Shown here in pieces: positions 37,363 through 48,588 of a DNA stretch of 64,000 nt. The stretch's first letter is position 1; every line of letters starts with the position of its first letter. The stretch is from contig CP141149.1 of the NCBI GenBank assembly GCA_035235625.1, positions 31,303,753 to 31,367,752 of the forward strand. The letters run 5' to 3'. The notes beneath the pieces were generated by a model. It was not told the DNA's origin and did not search any database. It saw only the letters and a program-made list of their open reading frames with translations. The position numbers were made by a program, and so were the translations under genes. Origin of the DNA: Saururus chinensis. Its lineage: Eukaryota; Streptophyta; Magnoliopsida; Piperales; Saururaceae.

Positions 37363-39142
37363 ACCTGTGTCTTCTCAGAAGGACGCAAGGCAGAATTGAG
37401 TCAATTGACAAAGTCTGAAGCAGAACTGCCCTGTCCAGATTTTAAAGGAAAAGAGCCCCGGAGAATACTAAAACCCTGTTTTTTGGCTTTGACGCGGCTT
37501 GGACGGCCACTTGCATGATATTCTACATGCCAAACGAGAAAAGCACGTATACGGCGTGATGAGAGACGGTCTTCTCCTTGATCCTTTGACTGTATTGAAT
37601 GCACATCTTCCAGAACAAAGGATGTGCAGAAGGCCAGCGTTCAATGGAAGGAAGGAGGGTGGAAAAGAGGTTTTCTTCTTTTGGAATTGGCCCGGAAGTA
37701 TCGAGGCAACAGGGAGATGTAGGGAAGAGAAAGAAGCATGAGACTTAGTTTGGCAATTACCCTGTTACTTCTAAAGTGGTTGGTTGATTTAGATGCCGGG
37801 TGGCTATTGGAAGCTTAATTGGGTAGATGGGCCGTACTAATGAATTGATTTGTTACAAGGACAAATGGTGACTTCTTCAATTGGGGGTTTACTTAAATTT
37901 TAGATCTATATGAAGCAAATTGACATTGCGGGCTCTTGACATCGGTTTTCTTAGTCTAAAATAAGTGTCATTTAATCTTAACAATATATTCCACAACTTA
38001 AAGTTCAATTCAATTAAGCTTGTGTGTTGCCTTTTGACGTCTGGTTATACAGCTATAATGTACAAGTAACTGTCAACTCCTCTTTTGATTTGGTCAATAA
38101 CTCTTAATTGAATTATCTTTGACAATTCTAGTTGTGAAAGTTCACACTGATCAACAGAAATTATAGACCTGTCCTCTTACGATTTTTTCTGCTTGCTACG
38201 TATTAATAGTGCATTTACACCCAAAAAGGTTCATCGTCTTATAGCTTTTTTCTCATGTACCTGTTGCAATATTTTCATTTTCGGTTTGGAATTGGAGATA
38301 TAATAGTATTGTTTTTTTGCTGGCTCATATTCCTGGGGAATTGTCAACCACTTTTAATGGGTCAACCTGGGAGGTACATTGTTCTTCAGTCTTTCATCTC
38401 TTTGTCAGTGTTTTTTTATGAGTAGCTTTGTAGATCCTTATCAATGAAGTTGCACTTCTTAAGTGTAGTTCCTTATATTGATTTGTAGTTCTTGTTTCTA
38501 ATACCCTTTTCCTATCGTATAAATTTTGTAATAGTTTGAGTTACATATGATCTGAATGTTGCAATCATTCTGTTCACCTGTTTCTTGTATATATCTTCTG
38601 GATGTTAAGCACAGCATATTGATTTTAGAATCTCGATCTGTGTTGAAGCTACTATTTAGCATCTAAATAGAATTAATGACGTGTAATTGTTAGTATCGAC
38701 AGGTTATTTTCAGTATATTGCATTTTTTCATGTATCTCGTTGGATTTTGTTTTCCTAGCTAGACAATAGTCACCTCTCTCAAAATAGATTGTAGCAGTGA
38801 GCGCTTCGGGTAATCATTTTTCTCTGGAACACACGAAAATCTTCCAACGGTATCGGCACTCTGGAGATGAAAGTAATGAATCAGATCAAGCTATGTTGAT
38901 TATGAGCAATGAACAACAGTTACTATGCATGAACATTTTCAATCAGCTGATGTATATCATGGAAGCTAATTTCATTCCATAGATGGACATATTTCTGGCA
39001 CGTTTTGAGTAGAAAATGAAGAATTTAATCCGTGGAAATTGTAGATGAAATAAGTAATTAATCTTTTAATGCCAAGGTGATCATAAAAAACTGACCTTAA
39101 GTACGCTGTGACCTTCAAGAACTTTCGGAGTAAAAAATAATA

Positions 39143-39331
39143 CTCCCTCCGTCCCATGTTAATAGTTATATTTGAAAAAAATATAATTTTTATTTATTAG
39201 TGAAACCCTCGTATAAGAATAAGTTGATGATACTCTTTTTTTAAGTAACAAATTACTTAAATAAAATAAAGTTATTAATATAAAATAAATTTTTTTTATC
39301 AAATAAAGCTATTAAATTGGGACAGAGGGAA
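39143..39331. mobile_element. Stowaway-like MITE
   Basis: The left end CTCCCTCCGTCCCAT and right end TTGGGACAGAGGGAA are inverted repeats flanked by TA on both sides (39141-39142 and 39332-39333). The TIR and the TA target are diagnostic of Stowaway (Tc1/mariner-derived) MITEs. The 189-bp body is AT-rich with no frame. Confidence 0.88.
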
Positions 39332-40171
39332 TATTCAACACAGTGGGACTATGATTTTATATCCATGATCACGAAGATTGAAGAATCAATTATTCATTTT
39401 TAACTAATTTGTCTGTGTATAGCAGTCATTGTTACTGAAAATTCTTTCTAATTGACAATAATTGAGAAAGAGTTCTATTTTTGCAGAACTGAGTGACCCC
39501 AAATTACCTTCTATAGGTTACTACTGCCTTTTGACCGGCAATTCTTTACCTGGGAGAAGGAATTAAGAAGAGGCAGTTTCTGTGATAAAGATGGATAAGA
39601 GAGACAAAATAGCCTTTGAGACGGGGTTTTAAGATGTTCGTGATTAGGCCCACCACGGCACATGGGCCTGTCTTATGTTCAATTGACAGTGCAGCGTCAA
39701 AAGGCCAACAAATCAAAACCATCTTTTTCGCGGAAGGCGTCAACTACCTGACGGCGTCAGCACACTTCCCCCGAGGCCCCCGCCTCCTTTCCTTACGTCC
39801 TAACGCCGTTGGTTTATGTGGCAGTTTTTGAAATTCGAGTTGAAATCGATCTCGCTACGGGGCCCCGCTTCCTACCTCGATTTCAGTGAGCTTGGACTGC
39901 AGCAGTGTGCTTTTCTGCTTGCGATTGCGAAAGCACCATCGAAGATCAAAATCCGGCAAGCGGTGTGTCGAATAGAGCCGCCCTCTCATGATTGAAGGGG
40001 AGCAAAGTCTGTTCCGTTTCCACGAAAGAACCAAACTGTGAATGCCATTTGTGCAGGTTGAATCGTTACTCATCCCTGCAGTTTATATGGAAAATTGCAC
40101 ATCCCATGTAGATGGTAGCAGCGAGCGGTGTTGTTGGCGACCCTCATTTGAGCTTTCCTCAGTATAGAATA

Positions 40172-40213
40172 ATGGGATTCAGTACTATGTGTTTGACTGG
40201 CTGCTGCGGGTAA
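40172..40213 (+). promoter_or_regulatory. Upstream open reading frame in the kinase leader
   Basis: ATG at 40172 opens a 13-codon frame (MGFSTMCLTGCCG) ending in TAA at 40211-40213. The stop overlaps an ATG in the main frame (TAATG). If this part is transcribed it could permit termination-reinitiation. Whether it lies in the mature leader is unknown. Confidence 0.35.
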
Positions 40214-40242
40214 TGTGCGTTCTCATCTTATGGCTGGATGCA

Positions 40243-43200
40243 ATGAATTCCAATCTCCGTTACAAGCCTGGGAAGGAATATAAGGGTTTGCATGCTGCCG
40301 AGAAGGTGATTGTTGCTGTGAAGGCTTCTAAGAAGATTCCCAGAACGGCCCTTGTCTGGGCTCTAACTAATGTTGTTCAACCTGGAGACTCTGTCACACT
40401 TCTGGTGCTAGTTCCAGCTCATAGTTCAGGTATATGTCTCTTTGCCTTTGGTACTTGTCATGGACACATCTCGCCATTTGTTGATCGCTGTTTCTTTTCG
40501 TCTCTACAAAGAAGAGGTAATATAAGACTATTAAGATGTGCCAGAGCTATTTAGTTGCTGATTGAACTTGTTCTCCTGGAATTAAAAATAAATAAATAAA
40601 TAAGGACATTCGGATGTACCAATTAAATCGAATTGCTTGAATAAATAAAGTGACAGTTATTAAGACTGATTATTGCTGTGCCTCAGGAAGAAAACTCTGC
40701 AGTTTTCCGATATTTGTAGGAGATTGTGCTAGTCGCCACAGGAGGTCTCACTCAGGAATTACTGCTGAGCAAAAGTGCGATATTGACAATTCTTGTTACC
40801 AAATGATGCTTCAGCTCCACGATGTTTATGACCCAAACAAGGTTACAATTCCTGTTTACGTAATAGATGTAATTCTTACCATATGCCTGTCATCACTATT
40901 TTTCTCGCTTTCTCATCTCCATTTTTATAGATAACTGTTAACTTGTAGTGCAGATTCTATGATGTATCCATTATTGAACTTTTTAAAGATATAAATCCTT
41001 TTTTTCTGTAGGTTAATGTCAAAGTAAAAGTCATACCTTACTTTTCGTCGGGAGTGGTAGCTTTGGAGTCCAAGATGGCTCAGGCAAATTGGGTTGTGTT
41101 GGACAGGTAGGAACCAGGAATTGAAATTTAAGTTCGTTTCTTTTTTCTGTTGATTTTGGTTCTCCAAGATTTGATGCGAAGTTATTTTAGACAGTTAAAG
41201 CAAGAAGGAAAATGCTGCAAGAAGAACCTAGAATGCAACATCGTGGTCATGAAGCACTCCCAACCAAAGGTCGTTCGGTTGAATTTGGTGGGATCTCCTA
41301 AAACAGAGAACGATATACAGAGTTCATATCTGCCTGAATCAGGAGGAGGATCTACCCAATTTTCTAGGGACTTCATGGACCATTTGAATCCTATTTGCCG
41401 GCCTGTTGTCACTGCTAGAAGCAGTCCAGAGATTTGGACACCTTTTACCACAACCGAGGCTGGGACTTCTTCTGTATCAAGCTCAGACCCTGGATCATCG
41501 CCATATATTATGTCCACCAGAATCACAGGGCATAAGAAAGATAGCTCCAACATTACCAAGGAAAGTGAAATCTTGAACATGATGAGATCCGCTACAGATA
41601 CTGGAGGTGTGCATCCTTTACTAAGTTTTGAGGACAAATGGTGGATGAATGACAATTCAGCGATTGGAAGGCCTTCACAACGCACAGAAGAAAGCTTTCT
41701 AAGACGGAATGATCATGCTGAGGCCTCCAAGGACAAAGCATTGTTGAAGAAATGCTCTAAAATTGATAGAGGAAGAAGCAAGATGGACTGTAGGCAAGCT
41801 CTGGACCTTATTAGTGTAAATATAAGAGAAGCAATTTCACTACAAAGGAATGCCCCAGCCAGCCCACCCCCACTGTGTTCTGTTTGTCAGCACAAGGCAC
41901 CTGCATTTGGAAAACCTCCCAGGTGGTTCAGCTACGCTGAACTAAAACTTGCTACAGGTGGGTTTTCACGAGCCAATTTCTTAGCTGAAGGTGGATACGG
42001 ATCTGTTCACAAGGGGATGTTACCAGATGGTCAAGTGGTTGCTGTGAAGCAGCACAAAGTAGCTAGTTCTCAGGGTGATTTTGAGTTCTGCTCAGAGGTA
42101 GAAGTTTTGAGTTGTGCACAGCACCGCAATGTTGTCATGTTGATTGGGTTCTGTATAGAGGATCATAGAAGGTTATTGGTCTATGAATACATCTGCAATG
42201 GGTCATTGGATTCTCATCTTTATGGTAATTGGCCCCTGTTTATGCGTGGTCATATTTGTCTGAAAATATTTCTTCATATTTGCCTTTTCTTCTTCAAAAC
42301 TTACAAGCCTGCTGATTTGAAAATACGAAAACCTTAGGACGACGTACTCAAGAACCACTAAGATGGGATGCACGACAAAAAATTGCTGTTGGTGCTGCTA
42401 GAGGATTAAGGTACCTTCATGAAGAATGCCGAGTTGGATGCATCGTCCATCGCGACATGAGGCCAAACAACATCCTTATCACCCATGATTTTGAGCCACT
42501 GGTGAGTTCATTATATCAGTCGTTTGACACAATGATATTCATTTAGTTTTAGAACGTGGCCACATGCACCCCACTAAACTCCTACGTCCCTCAAAATTTA
42601 TAGAAAGAAATGAGGCTATATGCACCCAATAATCCCTCAGTACCCCAGCTTTCCCCATAATTTTCCTCTACTTCCCCGAGCCCTGAACCCAAAAAAACAT
42701 CTCCTTCTCCAACTCTGGTGATAGCAGTTGCAGCTCCAGCGGCGGCAACTTCACCGGTGGCAACCCTGCCCCCTACTGTCCTTTTTCTTCCCTTCTTCCA
42801 CCTTCGCAGCTGGCAACACGGAAGAATTGGAGCACTACCGGTGGCCTGGCCGAGCTGCGGCCAGCCAGGCCGGGGTCGGATCTGGCCCAGCCACTGACAG
42901 ATCTTGTTTGGCCGAGCCACAGCCTTTTGGCTTTGACTTTGGCTGTGGCTGCCAGCAGTGGGGTTTAGAAGGCGGAAGGAGAGGAAAAGAAGAAGCGAGG
43001 AGGGGTGGCTGAGGCCAGGAAAAGGCATGAGGTAAAGAAATATTAAAATATATTTTTAGATGCGGAGATGGGTGAGAAATCTTACTAGATGGAGCTGCGG
43101 TAAATAGGATTTAATGGGATGCTAATAACCACGTTCTTAGTTTTATCTCATCATAAATCCTATTAATAACATATCACATATCAACACGTAAGTGAGTCTC

Positions 43201-44482
43201 TGTAAAAAAAAATGCTGAACAGGTAATATGGACTCAAAATTGTTAGTGCACATGTTATATGAAGGTTATCCCATCCCTAACAGTTTAAACTTTTAGGTGA
43301 AGTGGTTAACTAACAAAGTAAAAGTTAATAAATAACATAGTTTTGGACTCACAGGATGGTACTACAGTAGTAAATGGGGTTTGATGAGGTTGTGTTAAAA
43401 ATACATAGACATATCTTGTGATATTGGTGGGCACTAGTTATTCGAAACAAAGAATTATGGAATCTGATAAAGGATACCCGCGTGATTCTTCATAGAAGTT
43501 GAGATTAAGCATTTTAAAGTTTCTCCTATACCTTCCTATTTTATGAAATAGCTTCTATATGTCTGCAAATCTATTTGTCATTAATTTCATTTGAAACTCG
43601 CTAATTTTATAAAAGTACATTGTAGGCAAAACGGATTATGTTTTCGTCTATGCCTAATTCTTTCTGCTTCATGGTTGATAAGTTACATGTTTATCATTTT
43701 GTACTTTTAGGTTGGAGATTTTGGTCTGGCTAGATGGCAACCAGATGGTGACTTGGGCGTGGAAACGAGGGTGATTGGAACCTTTGGGTAGGACAATCTG
43801 AAGTATAAATCTTTCCCGAAGTAATGTGCAATTTTTACAAAGTTATAAATAGTAATCTACTGGCTCGTCCTTGGCTTAGTTACTTGGCACCGGAATATGC
43901 TCGAAGTGGCCATATTACAGAAAAGGCCGATGTCTATTCCTTTGGAGTGGTTTTACTGGAGCTTGCTGCAGGGCGTAAAGCTATTGATATTAACCAGCCG
44001 AAAGGCCAGCAGTGTCTTACTGAGTGGGTAATAGAGCATTTCCGGCAATTGTTTTTTACAAGTAAGAAGGCATGGGATGTGCCTTTTTATGATTTTTTCC
44101 TTGTTGCCTGGGGTGTTTGTCGTTCTCATATGTTATATGACATGTAGGCGCGCCCATTATTGGAAGAATACGCAGTTGGTAAACTAGTAGACCCAAGCCT
44201 TGACAAGTGCTATTCTGAACATGAAGTCTATTGCATGCTGCGCGCTGCGTCCTTGTGCATCCGCCAGGATCCGCATACGAGGCCTCGCATGTCTCAGGTA
44301 TAGCGATTCACAAGAATTGGGTAGATTGGTTTTTTCCTTAACCATGTTGACACATGAAAAATGACGCTTCCATATTATTGATGTGGTGAAAGGTGCTGAG
44401 AATATTGGAGGGAGACACGAATGATTCCAATTTTATTTCAACATCTACAAGGCTAGGAGGAGGAGCCAGAAAATGTGGCTAG
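40243..44482 (+). CDS. USP-domain receptor-like cytoplasmic kinase ('inactive protein kinase SELMODRAFT_444075-like' family)
   Basis: Nine exons: 40243-40429, 40687-40841, 41012-41106, 41191-42224, 42338-42501, 43711-43787, 43880-44027, 44148-44297 and 44393-44482, giving 699 aa from the ATG at 40243. Residues about 18-170 are a USP-like nucleotide-binding fold ([10 protein letters not shown] to CNIVVMK). A Ser/Thr-rich linker follows, then [18 protein letters not shown] and a kinase domain from about 390. The kinase has the glycine loop [12 protein letters not shown] lysine, HRDMRPNN catalytic loop (about 528), GDFGLA and YLAPEYA. It closely matches Arabidopsis At3g13690. The catalytic-loop lysine is arginine, as in that relative, yet the VAVK lysine, HRD and DFG aspartates are present. 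It ends soon after ILEGD, tens of residues shorter than At3g13690. An in-frame ATG at 40213 is an alternative start. Cytoplasmic or membrane-associated signalling is inferred. Confidence 0.93.
42551..43136. mobile_element. Non-autonomous DNA element in kinase intron 5
   Basis: The ends agaacgtggccac and ataaccacgttc are inverted, sharing GAACGTGG, with weaker similarity for about 30 bp inward. The 8-bp word ttagtttt flanks both sides (42543-42550 and 43137-43144). The middle (about 42710-43015) is markedly GC-rich and open on both strands, unlike the AT-rich intron around it, which suggests a captured sequence of Pack type. The TSD length fits hAT better than Mutator (9 bp). The element leaves both splice sites of intron 5 untouched. 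Confidence 0.65.
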
Positions 44483-44687
44483 AGCAGCGTGCAATTCGGC
44501 AGTGGCCCAAAAATGAAGCACGGCGAGGTGTTGAACAAAAAGTTTTCCATCAAGGCTCGTAGTCAAGTTACTGCAGGTAGATGAAGCTGATGAAAGTTCC
44601 TTGACATGGTGATATCTCGGATACGTACTTAGGTTCTTCCTAAGCCACTTCATTTCAGATAATTTTCATATTGTGTCTTTCTGTATA
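44483..44687. other. Probable 3' UTR of the kinase gene
   Basis: Sequence from the stop codon to the MITE. No strong poly(A) signal was picked out. The minus-strand frame at 44453-44653 has no support. Confidence 0.45.
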
Positions 44688-44776
44688 CTTCTGTCCCAAA
44701 TTAATTGTTCTATTTAGTTTTTCAAAAAAATTATTTTGAAAAATTAAATAAAGCTATTAATATGGGATAGAGGGAG
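44688..44776. mobile_element. Short Stowaway-like MITE beside the kinase 3' end
   Basis: The left end CTTCTGTCCCAAAT and the right end TATGGGATAGAGGGAG are imperfect inverted repeats flanked by TA at 44686-44687 and 44777-44778. At 89 bp it is a deleted relative of the element at 39143. It is only 205 bp after the kinase stop codon, so it may fall in the transcript. Confidence 0.75.
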
Positions 44777-44952
44777 TAGTAATTAGTAGAATTAATGACA
44801 AACATTTGTGCCGCGAAAGAGAGAAATGTTGATCCTATGGTTAAATTAAATTCGATGGAGGCATGTAGGGTTTTTTTGTGTTTGAAGACAATAATTTGAC
44901 GATTTGATTTTATTTTAAAAAGATAGTCATGGGTCTATAGTCTACTCATATT

Positions 44953-45857
44953 TAGGGTTCCAAGTGGGCCGGGTTAGACTGGGCTAACACAAGGCCTTTG
45001 CCCTAACTCTAAAATTGATATCTCAATCCTACCCTGCCCTAGGTGAGCTTTTAAAATGCGGCCCTAAGTGGGCTTAGGCCAGGCTTTAGGCTTTAGGCTT
45101 TTTTAATTTTTTTTATTTTTAAATTTTTTTATAAGTAAGAATATAAATGTAACATTCAAAATAATCTTTCACTAATAAAACAAAGTGTTCTTGTGTTAGA
45201 TTGTTTTTACAAAGAACTTGTAATCATGCTTAAAACTGAAAAAATTGTCTTTTCTTATTAGAGAAATATAGAAATAAGAAATTAATACAATACAATATAA
45301 GATTTAATGAGCTTAGATGGCCTCGACACAAGCTGCTCTTCTTCTCTAATTAACAACCTGCATAAAAAAATGTAATATGAATTCAATGAGCTTAAATAGC
45401 CTCATCACTCTAAGCTTCAACGAGCTTCAAAATAAATATTCCCAAATATCCGACCACGTTCATTTACCTCTTTCTAGTGCACAAGAGATATCTCATATGT
45501 AGTTGTCTAAAATAAGATAGATCTTCTATGATATAGATGCTTGTTGGCATAACAATAGTAGAAAATAACATTTACCAAAAAGTATATCAAAACAAAATGT
45601 TAGAAAGAATATATCTAAAGATTAACAAAAGAAATGCACAAGTTAAATAGCATACACAAAAATGTTTCCCACGATACATCTATAAAAAAATTGAGATATC
45701 TATGCATTGGTCAAGAATATTGGGCCCTAACTAACTTGGGCCCATTTTTTTTTCCCAACTTTTAATCAGGCTAAAGTTTTTTTAAGGCCCTTACATTATA
45801 TTTTTCAAGCATAGTAGGGTTGGGTCAACGGGCCGGCCCTATAAACTTGCAACCCTA
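44953..45857. mobile_element. Non-autonomous hAT element with perfect 8-bp TSD
   Basis: The left end TAGGGTTCCAAG and right end CTTGCAACCCTA are inverted repeats with one mismatch. They are flanked by the identical 8-bp word CTCATATT (44945-44952 and 45858-45865). Further in, both ends carry GGGCCGG-like words. The 905-bp body is AT-rich in its middle and has no transposase frame. Confidence 0.88.
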
Positions 45858-45865
45858 CTCATATT

Positions 45866-46357
45866 CATCCATTGGCGCCCTCGGAAAGGATGGCCATTGT
45901 GTGAGTAGGGACTCGGGCTTGCGGGCAATTCTGCCTTATTGGGTCATGTTAGTGGGCAATTCCGCCTTATTGGGCCTGGGTTTGTGGGCAGCTCTTCTTT
46001 CTTTCTTCTTTCAACCGGTCATCTCAACCTTATTGGGTCATTGCTTCAATTTACAGGTTTGGTCTAGGTTTTAAAACATGAACTCTTATATATGCCCTAC
46101 ACGCCCTATACATAATTTTGATTATTTCTTTTTTACTTACTTGGTTAAATGTTAATAGTTCACCAAATGCTTGAAATGTTCCTATGATCGAAATACGTCC
46201 AAAAGGAGACATAAAAAAATAAAGTTTGGAAGAAAAACAAAATTGCCTTCAACTACTATTAAGAAATTGGAATAATTAAGAAGCACTAGAGCCGCCAGAT
46301 AATGATCCTACAACTCTTGGGGCAATTGGTTTTTTATTTCCTTGGCCACGCTATTTG
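45866..46357. other. Short intergenic piece with first unit of a split repeat
   Basis: No gene is supported. The segment 46258-46349 (attaagaaattggaat to ttttatttccttg) reappears at 48394-48493 beyond the following LTR. Confidence 0.6.
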
Positions 46358-46869
46358 TGTCATGACCCGACCCGAGCTGGGCCCACAAAATTACCGATAG
46401 AAATTTTTTTTTTCTTAAGCCAGGAATCATCGTCTGAGTACGAGAGGTACAACGTTCGTTTACGCACTACGGAGCTTTAAGGCTTCCTCGTACGTAGACT
46501 TAGATTGTAACAAACACGTACATACAACGAAGCTTCATAGTTCATTGCGTATAAAACAGAATAAAATATATTATTATAATGATTTGGATCGGGTCAACGT
46601 TGCCTTGCTGTTGGTTGCCTATGTACATATTAGATATTACTCCAATACGATCGGATCCGAACGTAGTTCTGCCTACTGGCTACTACATACAACAAAATCA
46701 CAAAATCATATATGTATAACATACATATCTCCGAATATTTAATCAGAAGTATACAAAAACTCGTCATATATCGGAGTTAAGCGGAAGTTAACAAACTAAC
46801 ATAATCGTACATCTCACTCTACTACAGAGCGGGATCAAAATCACATTACATGTCTCGCTCTACCCTAAA

Positions 46870-47160
46870 GCGACACACATCATGGCATATGAGCACACAT
46901 CATGACATATGAGCACACATTATGGTATATAAGTACAAGTCATGGCATATGAGCATACATCAAGGCATATAAGTACACATCATAGCATATGAGCACGCAT
47001 CATGGCATATGAGTACACATCATGACATATAAGTACACATCATGGCATATGAGCACATAGGCACATAGCACATCATGCATATAAGCACATAGCACAACAA
47101 GCATATAGGCACATACAACAAGCATATAGGCACATAGCACAGTAAACATATAAATCGTAG
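46870..47160. repeat. Tandem array, about 20-bp unit
   Basis: The word catcatggcatatgagcaca and close variants recur about a dozen times with roughly 20-bp spacing; later units are shorter (catataggcacatag). It lies in the left half of the solo LTR. Confidence 0.9.
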
Positions 47161-47289
47161 CATAACACACATCATAACTTAGCACATGTTGTTTTATAAT
47201 TACAATGGAAGATTAGAAATGCTTACCTCCATCATAACTCCTACGGTATCGTCATCTACGAACAGAAACCCATCTTACTCCAGGTTTCT

Positions 47290-47810
47290 TTTTCTTGTTT
47301 CGGTGTTCGGGCAGGGCCTTGCTTAGTCTCGGGGTATTTTCTCCCTATAAGATTGTCAACTCAGAAAATAAAACCCACCATCGCGTAGAACACCTTCGAT
47401 TTAGTCAAGAACGCCTCTTGAATCGACTAAATCAGAGTTGGGATGGCCAGAAACAGAGAAAACAAAGTTGGTTGGTACGGGTAGAACCTTTCCTTGTCTT
47501 GGGGTGTTTCCTCTTGGTATGATTGCCAACTTAGAAAACGGAACCCTCCATCACGTAGAACATACTCAATTTACTCAAGAACGCCTCTTGAATCGACTAA
47601 ATCGGAGTTAGGATGGCCAGAAACAAAGAAAACAAAGTTGGTCGATGCTCGAAGGTAATGGGTAAAACCTCCTCTTGTCTTGGGACATTTCCTCATCATA
47701 CGGACTCCGAATCGAAGAAAGGACCCCTCCATCGCGTAGAACATGCTCGATTTAGTAGGAAACGGGTCTTGAATGACCTTAATCGGCCTCAGAACGGTCA
47801 GAAATAGAGG
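47290..47810. repeat. Tandem array, about 170-180-bp unit, three copies
   Basis: The phrase gcctcttgaatcgactaaatc occurs at 47413 and 47583 and as a diverged copy near 47763. Each is preceded by ccatcgcgtagaac-type and followed by ggccagaaac-type sequence. Confidence 0.85.
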
Positions 47811-48393
47811 AAAGGAAGTTCTGGGTCAAAAAGTAGGAGGAATGGGGTATTTATAGCCCCCGAGCCGCCGAAACCGTGGCGCCGCGGGTTTCGGGCGGCG
47901 GCACCGCGGTAATGCGCAGCTTGCGTCCGCGTTACGTGGCTCGCGCCCGTGGTAACGCAGGCACGTGTGTCACGCCGACCCGCGCGCTGCAGTGCGCCGA
48001 CCTGCACGCTGCGGCGCGTGCCGTTTTAAATAATTATATTTTTTTTCTTTTTCTTCTTTCTTCAAACACGCGTAACTTCATACCCTGGATTCGGATTCGC
48101 GCGTTGTAGGTACCGTTGGACTCGTATCGACGAGCCCTTCGATATTAACCCACTTAAAGTAATAAATCGTGCTCTTTCTAAGTGGGTCCCACCTATATTG
48201 CACGTTTAGTCGTAACTTTTGGTCCCGATCTCCGTTTCGCCCGTTCTTTGATTCGTTACACTTGTTTCTTCGAGCTCTACTCAAATACGGAGGTTTCAAC
48301 GGTTAAAAATATTTATAATTTATTAGAAAAATCACTAATTACCTCTAACCCCCTTGGTTAGACGTAATCGAAAAGCGGGGTGTTACAATTTGC

Positions 48394-48493
48394 TATTAAG
48401 AAATTGGAATAGTTAACAAGTGTTTTAGCACTTGGGAGCTATCCGATTATGATCCAACAACTCCTAGGGGCAATTGGGTTTTTATTTCCTTGT
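48394..48493. repeat. Second unit of a tandem repeat split by the LTR
   Basis: It matches 46258-46349: attaagaaattggaat, then a diverged middle, then gggcaattgg and ttttatttccttg. Without the LTR the two units would be adjacent. Confidence 0.8.
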
Positions 48494-48588
48494 TAGCACA
48501 ATCTAGATCATGTGGCCAGTTTGCATTGGGCGCATGTCTTGAGGCCAATATGCGCCATGAACACATGCACCCGACACATAATTATGGG

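Larger units (their letters stand above)
37363..40242. other. Divergent upstream region of the transporter and kinase genes
   Basis: The two genes point away from each other across 2.9 kb. A Stowaway-like MITE lies at 39143-39331. The stretch 38797-38982 is open for 61 codons without recognisable similarity. GC content rises from about 39620, where the kinase leader probably begins. A small upstream open frame lies at 40172-40213. Confidence 0.55.
46358..48387. mobile_element. Solo LTR, 2030 bp
   Basis: It starts TGTCATGACCCG and ends GGGGTGTTACA, with perfect 5-bp copies atttg at 46353-46357 and 48388-48392. It has no polyprotein domain. The ends resemble those of the nested LTR at 28621, so it is probably another long-LTR (gypsy-type) family. 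The left half has a short tandem array (46870-47160) and the right half a long-unit array (47290-47810), followed by a GC-rich block at 47860-48020. Confidence 0.87.

Noticed and set aside
38797-38982. 61-codon frame after an AG-like acceptor
   Set aside because: The peptide looks moderately protein-like, but no partner exon or recognisable family was found, so it was not called as a gene.
41182-41685. 167-codon minus-strand frame in the kinase exon 4
   Set aside because: It is opposite a clearly conserved coding region and has no signature of its own.
42591-43028. 145-codon minus-strand frame inside kinase intron 5
   Set aside because: It is low-complexity, GC-rich sequence inside a transposon-like insertion. 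It is kept only as a clue to sequence capture.
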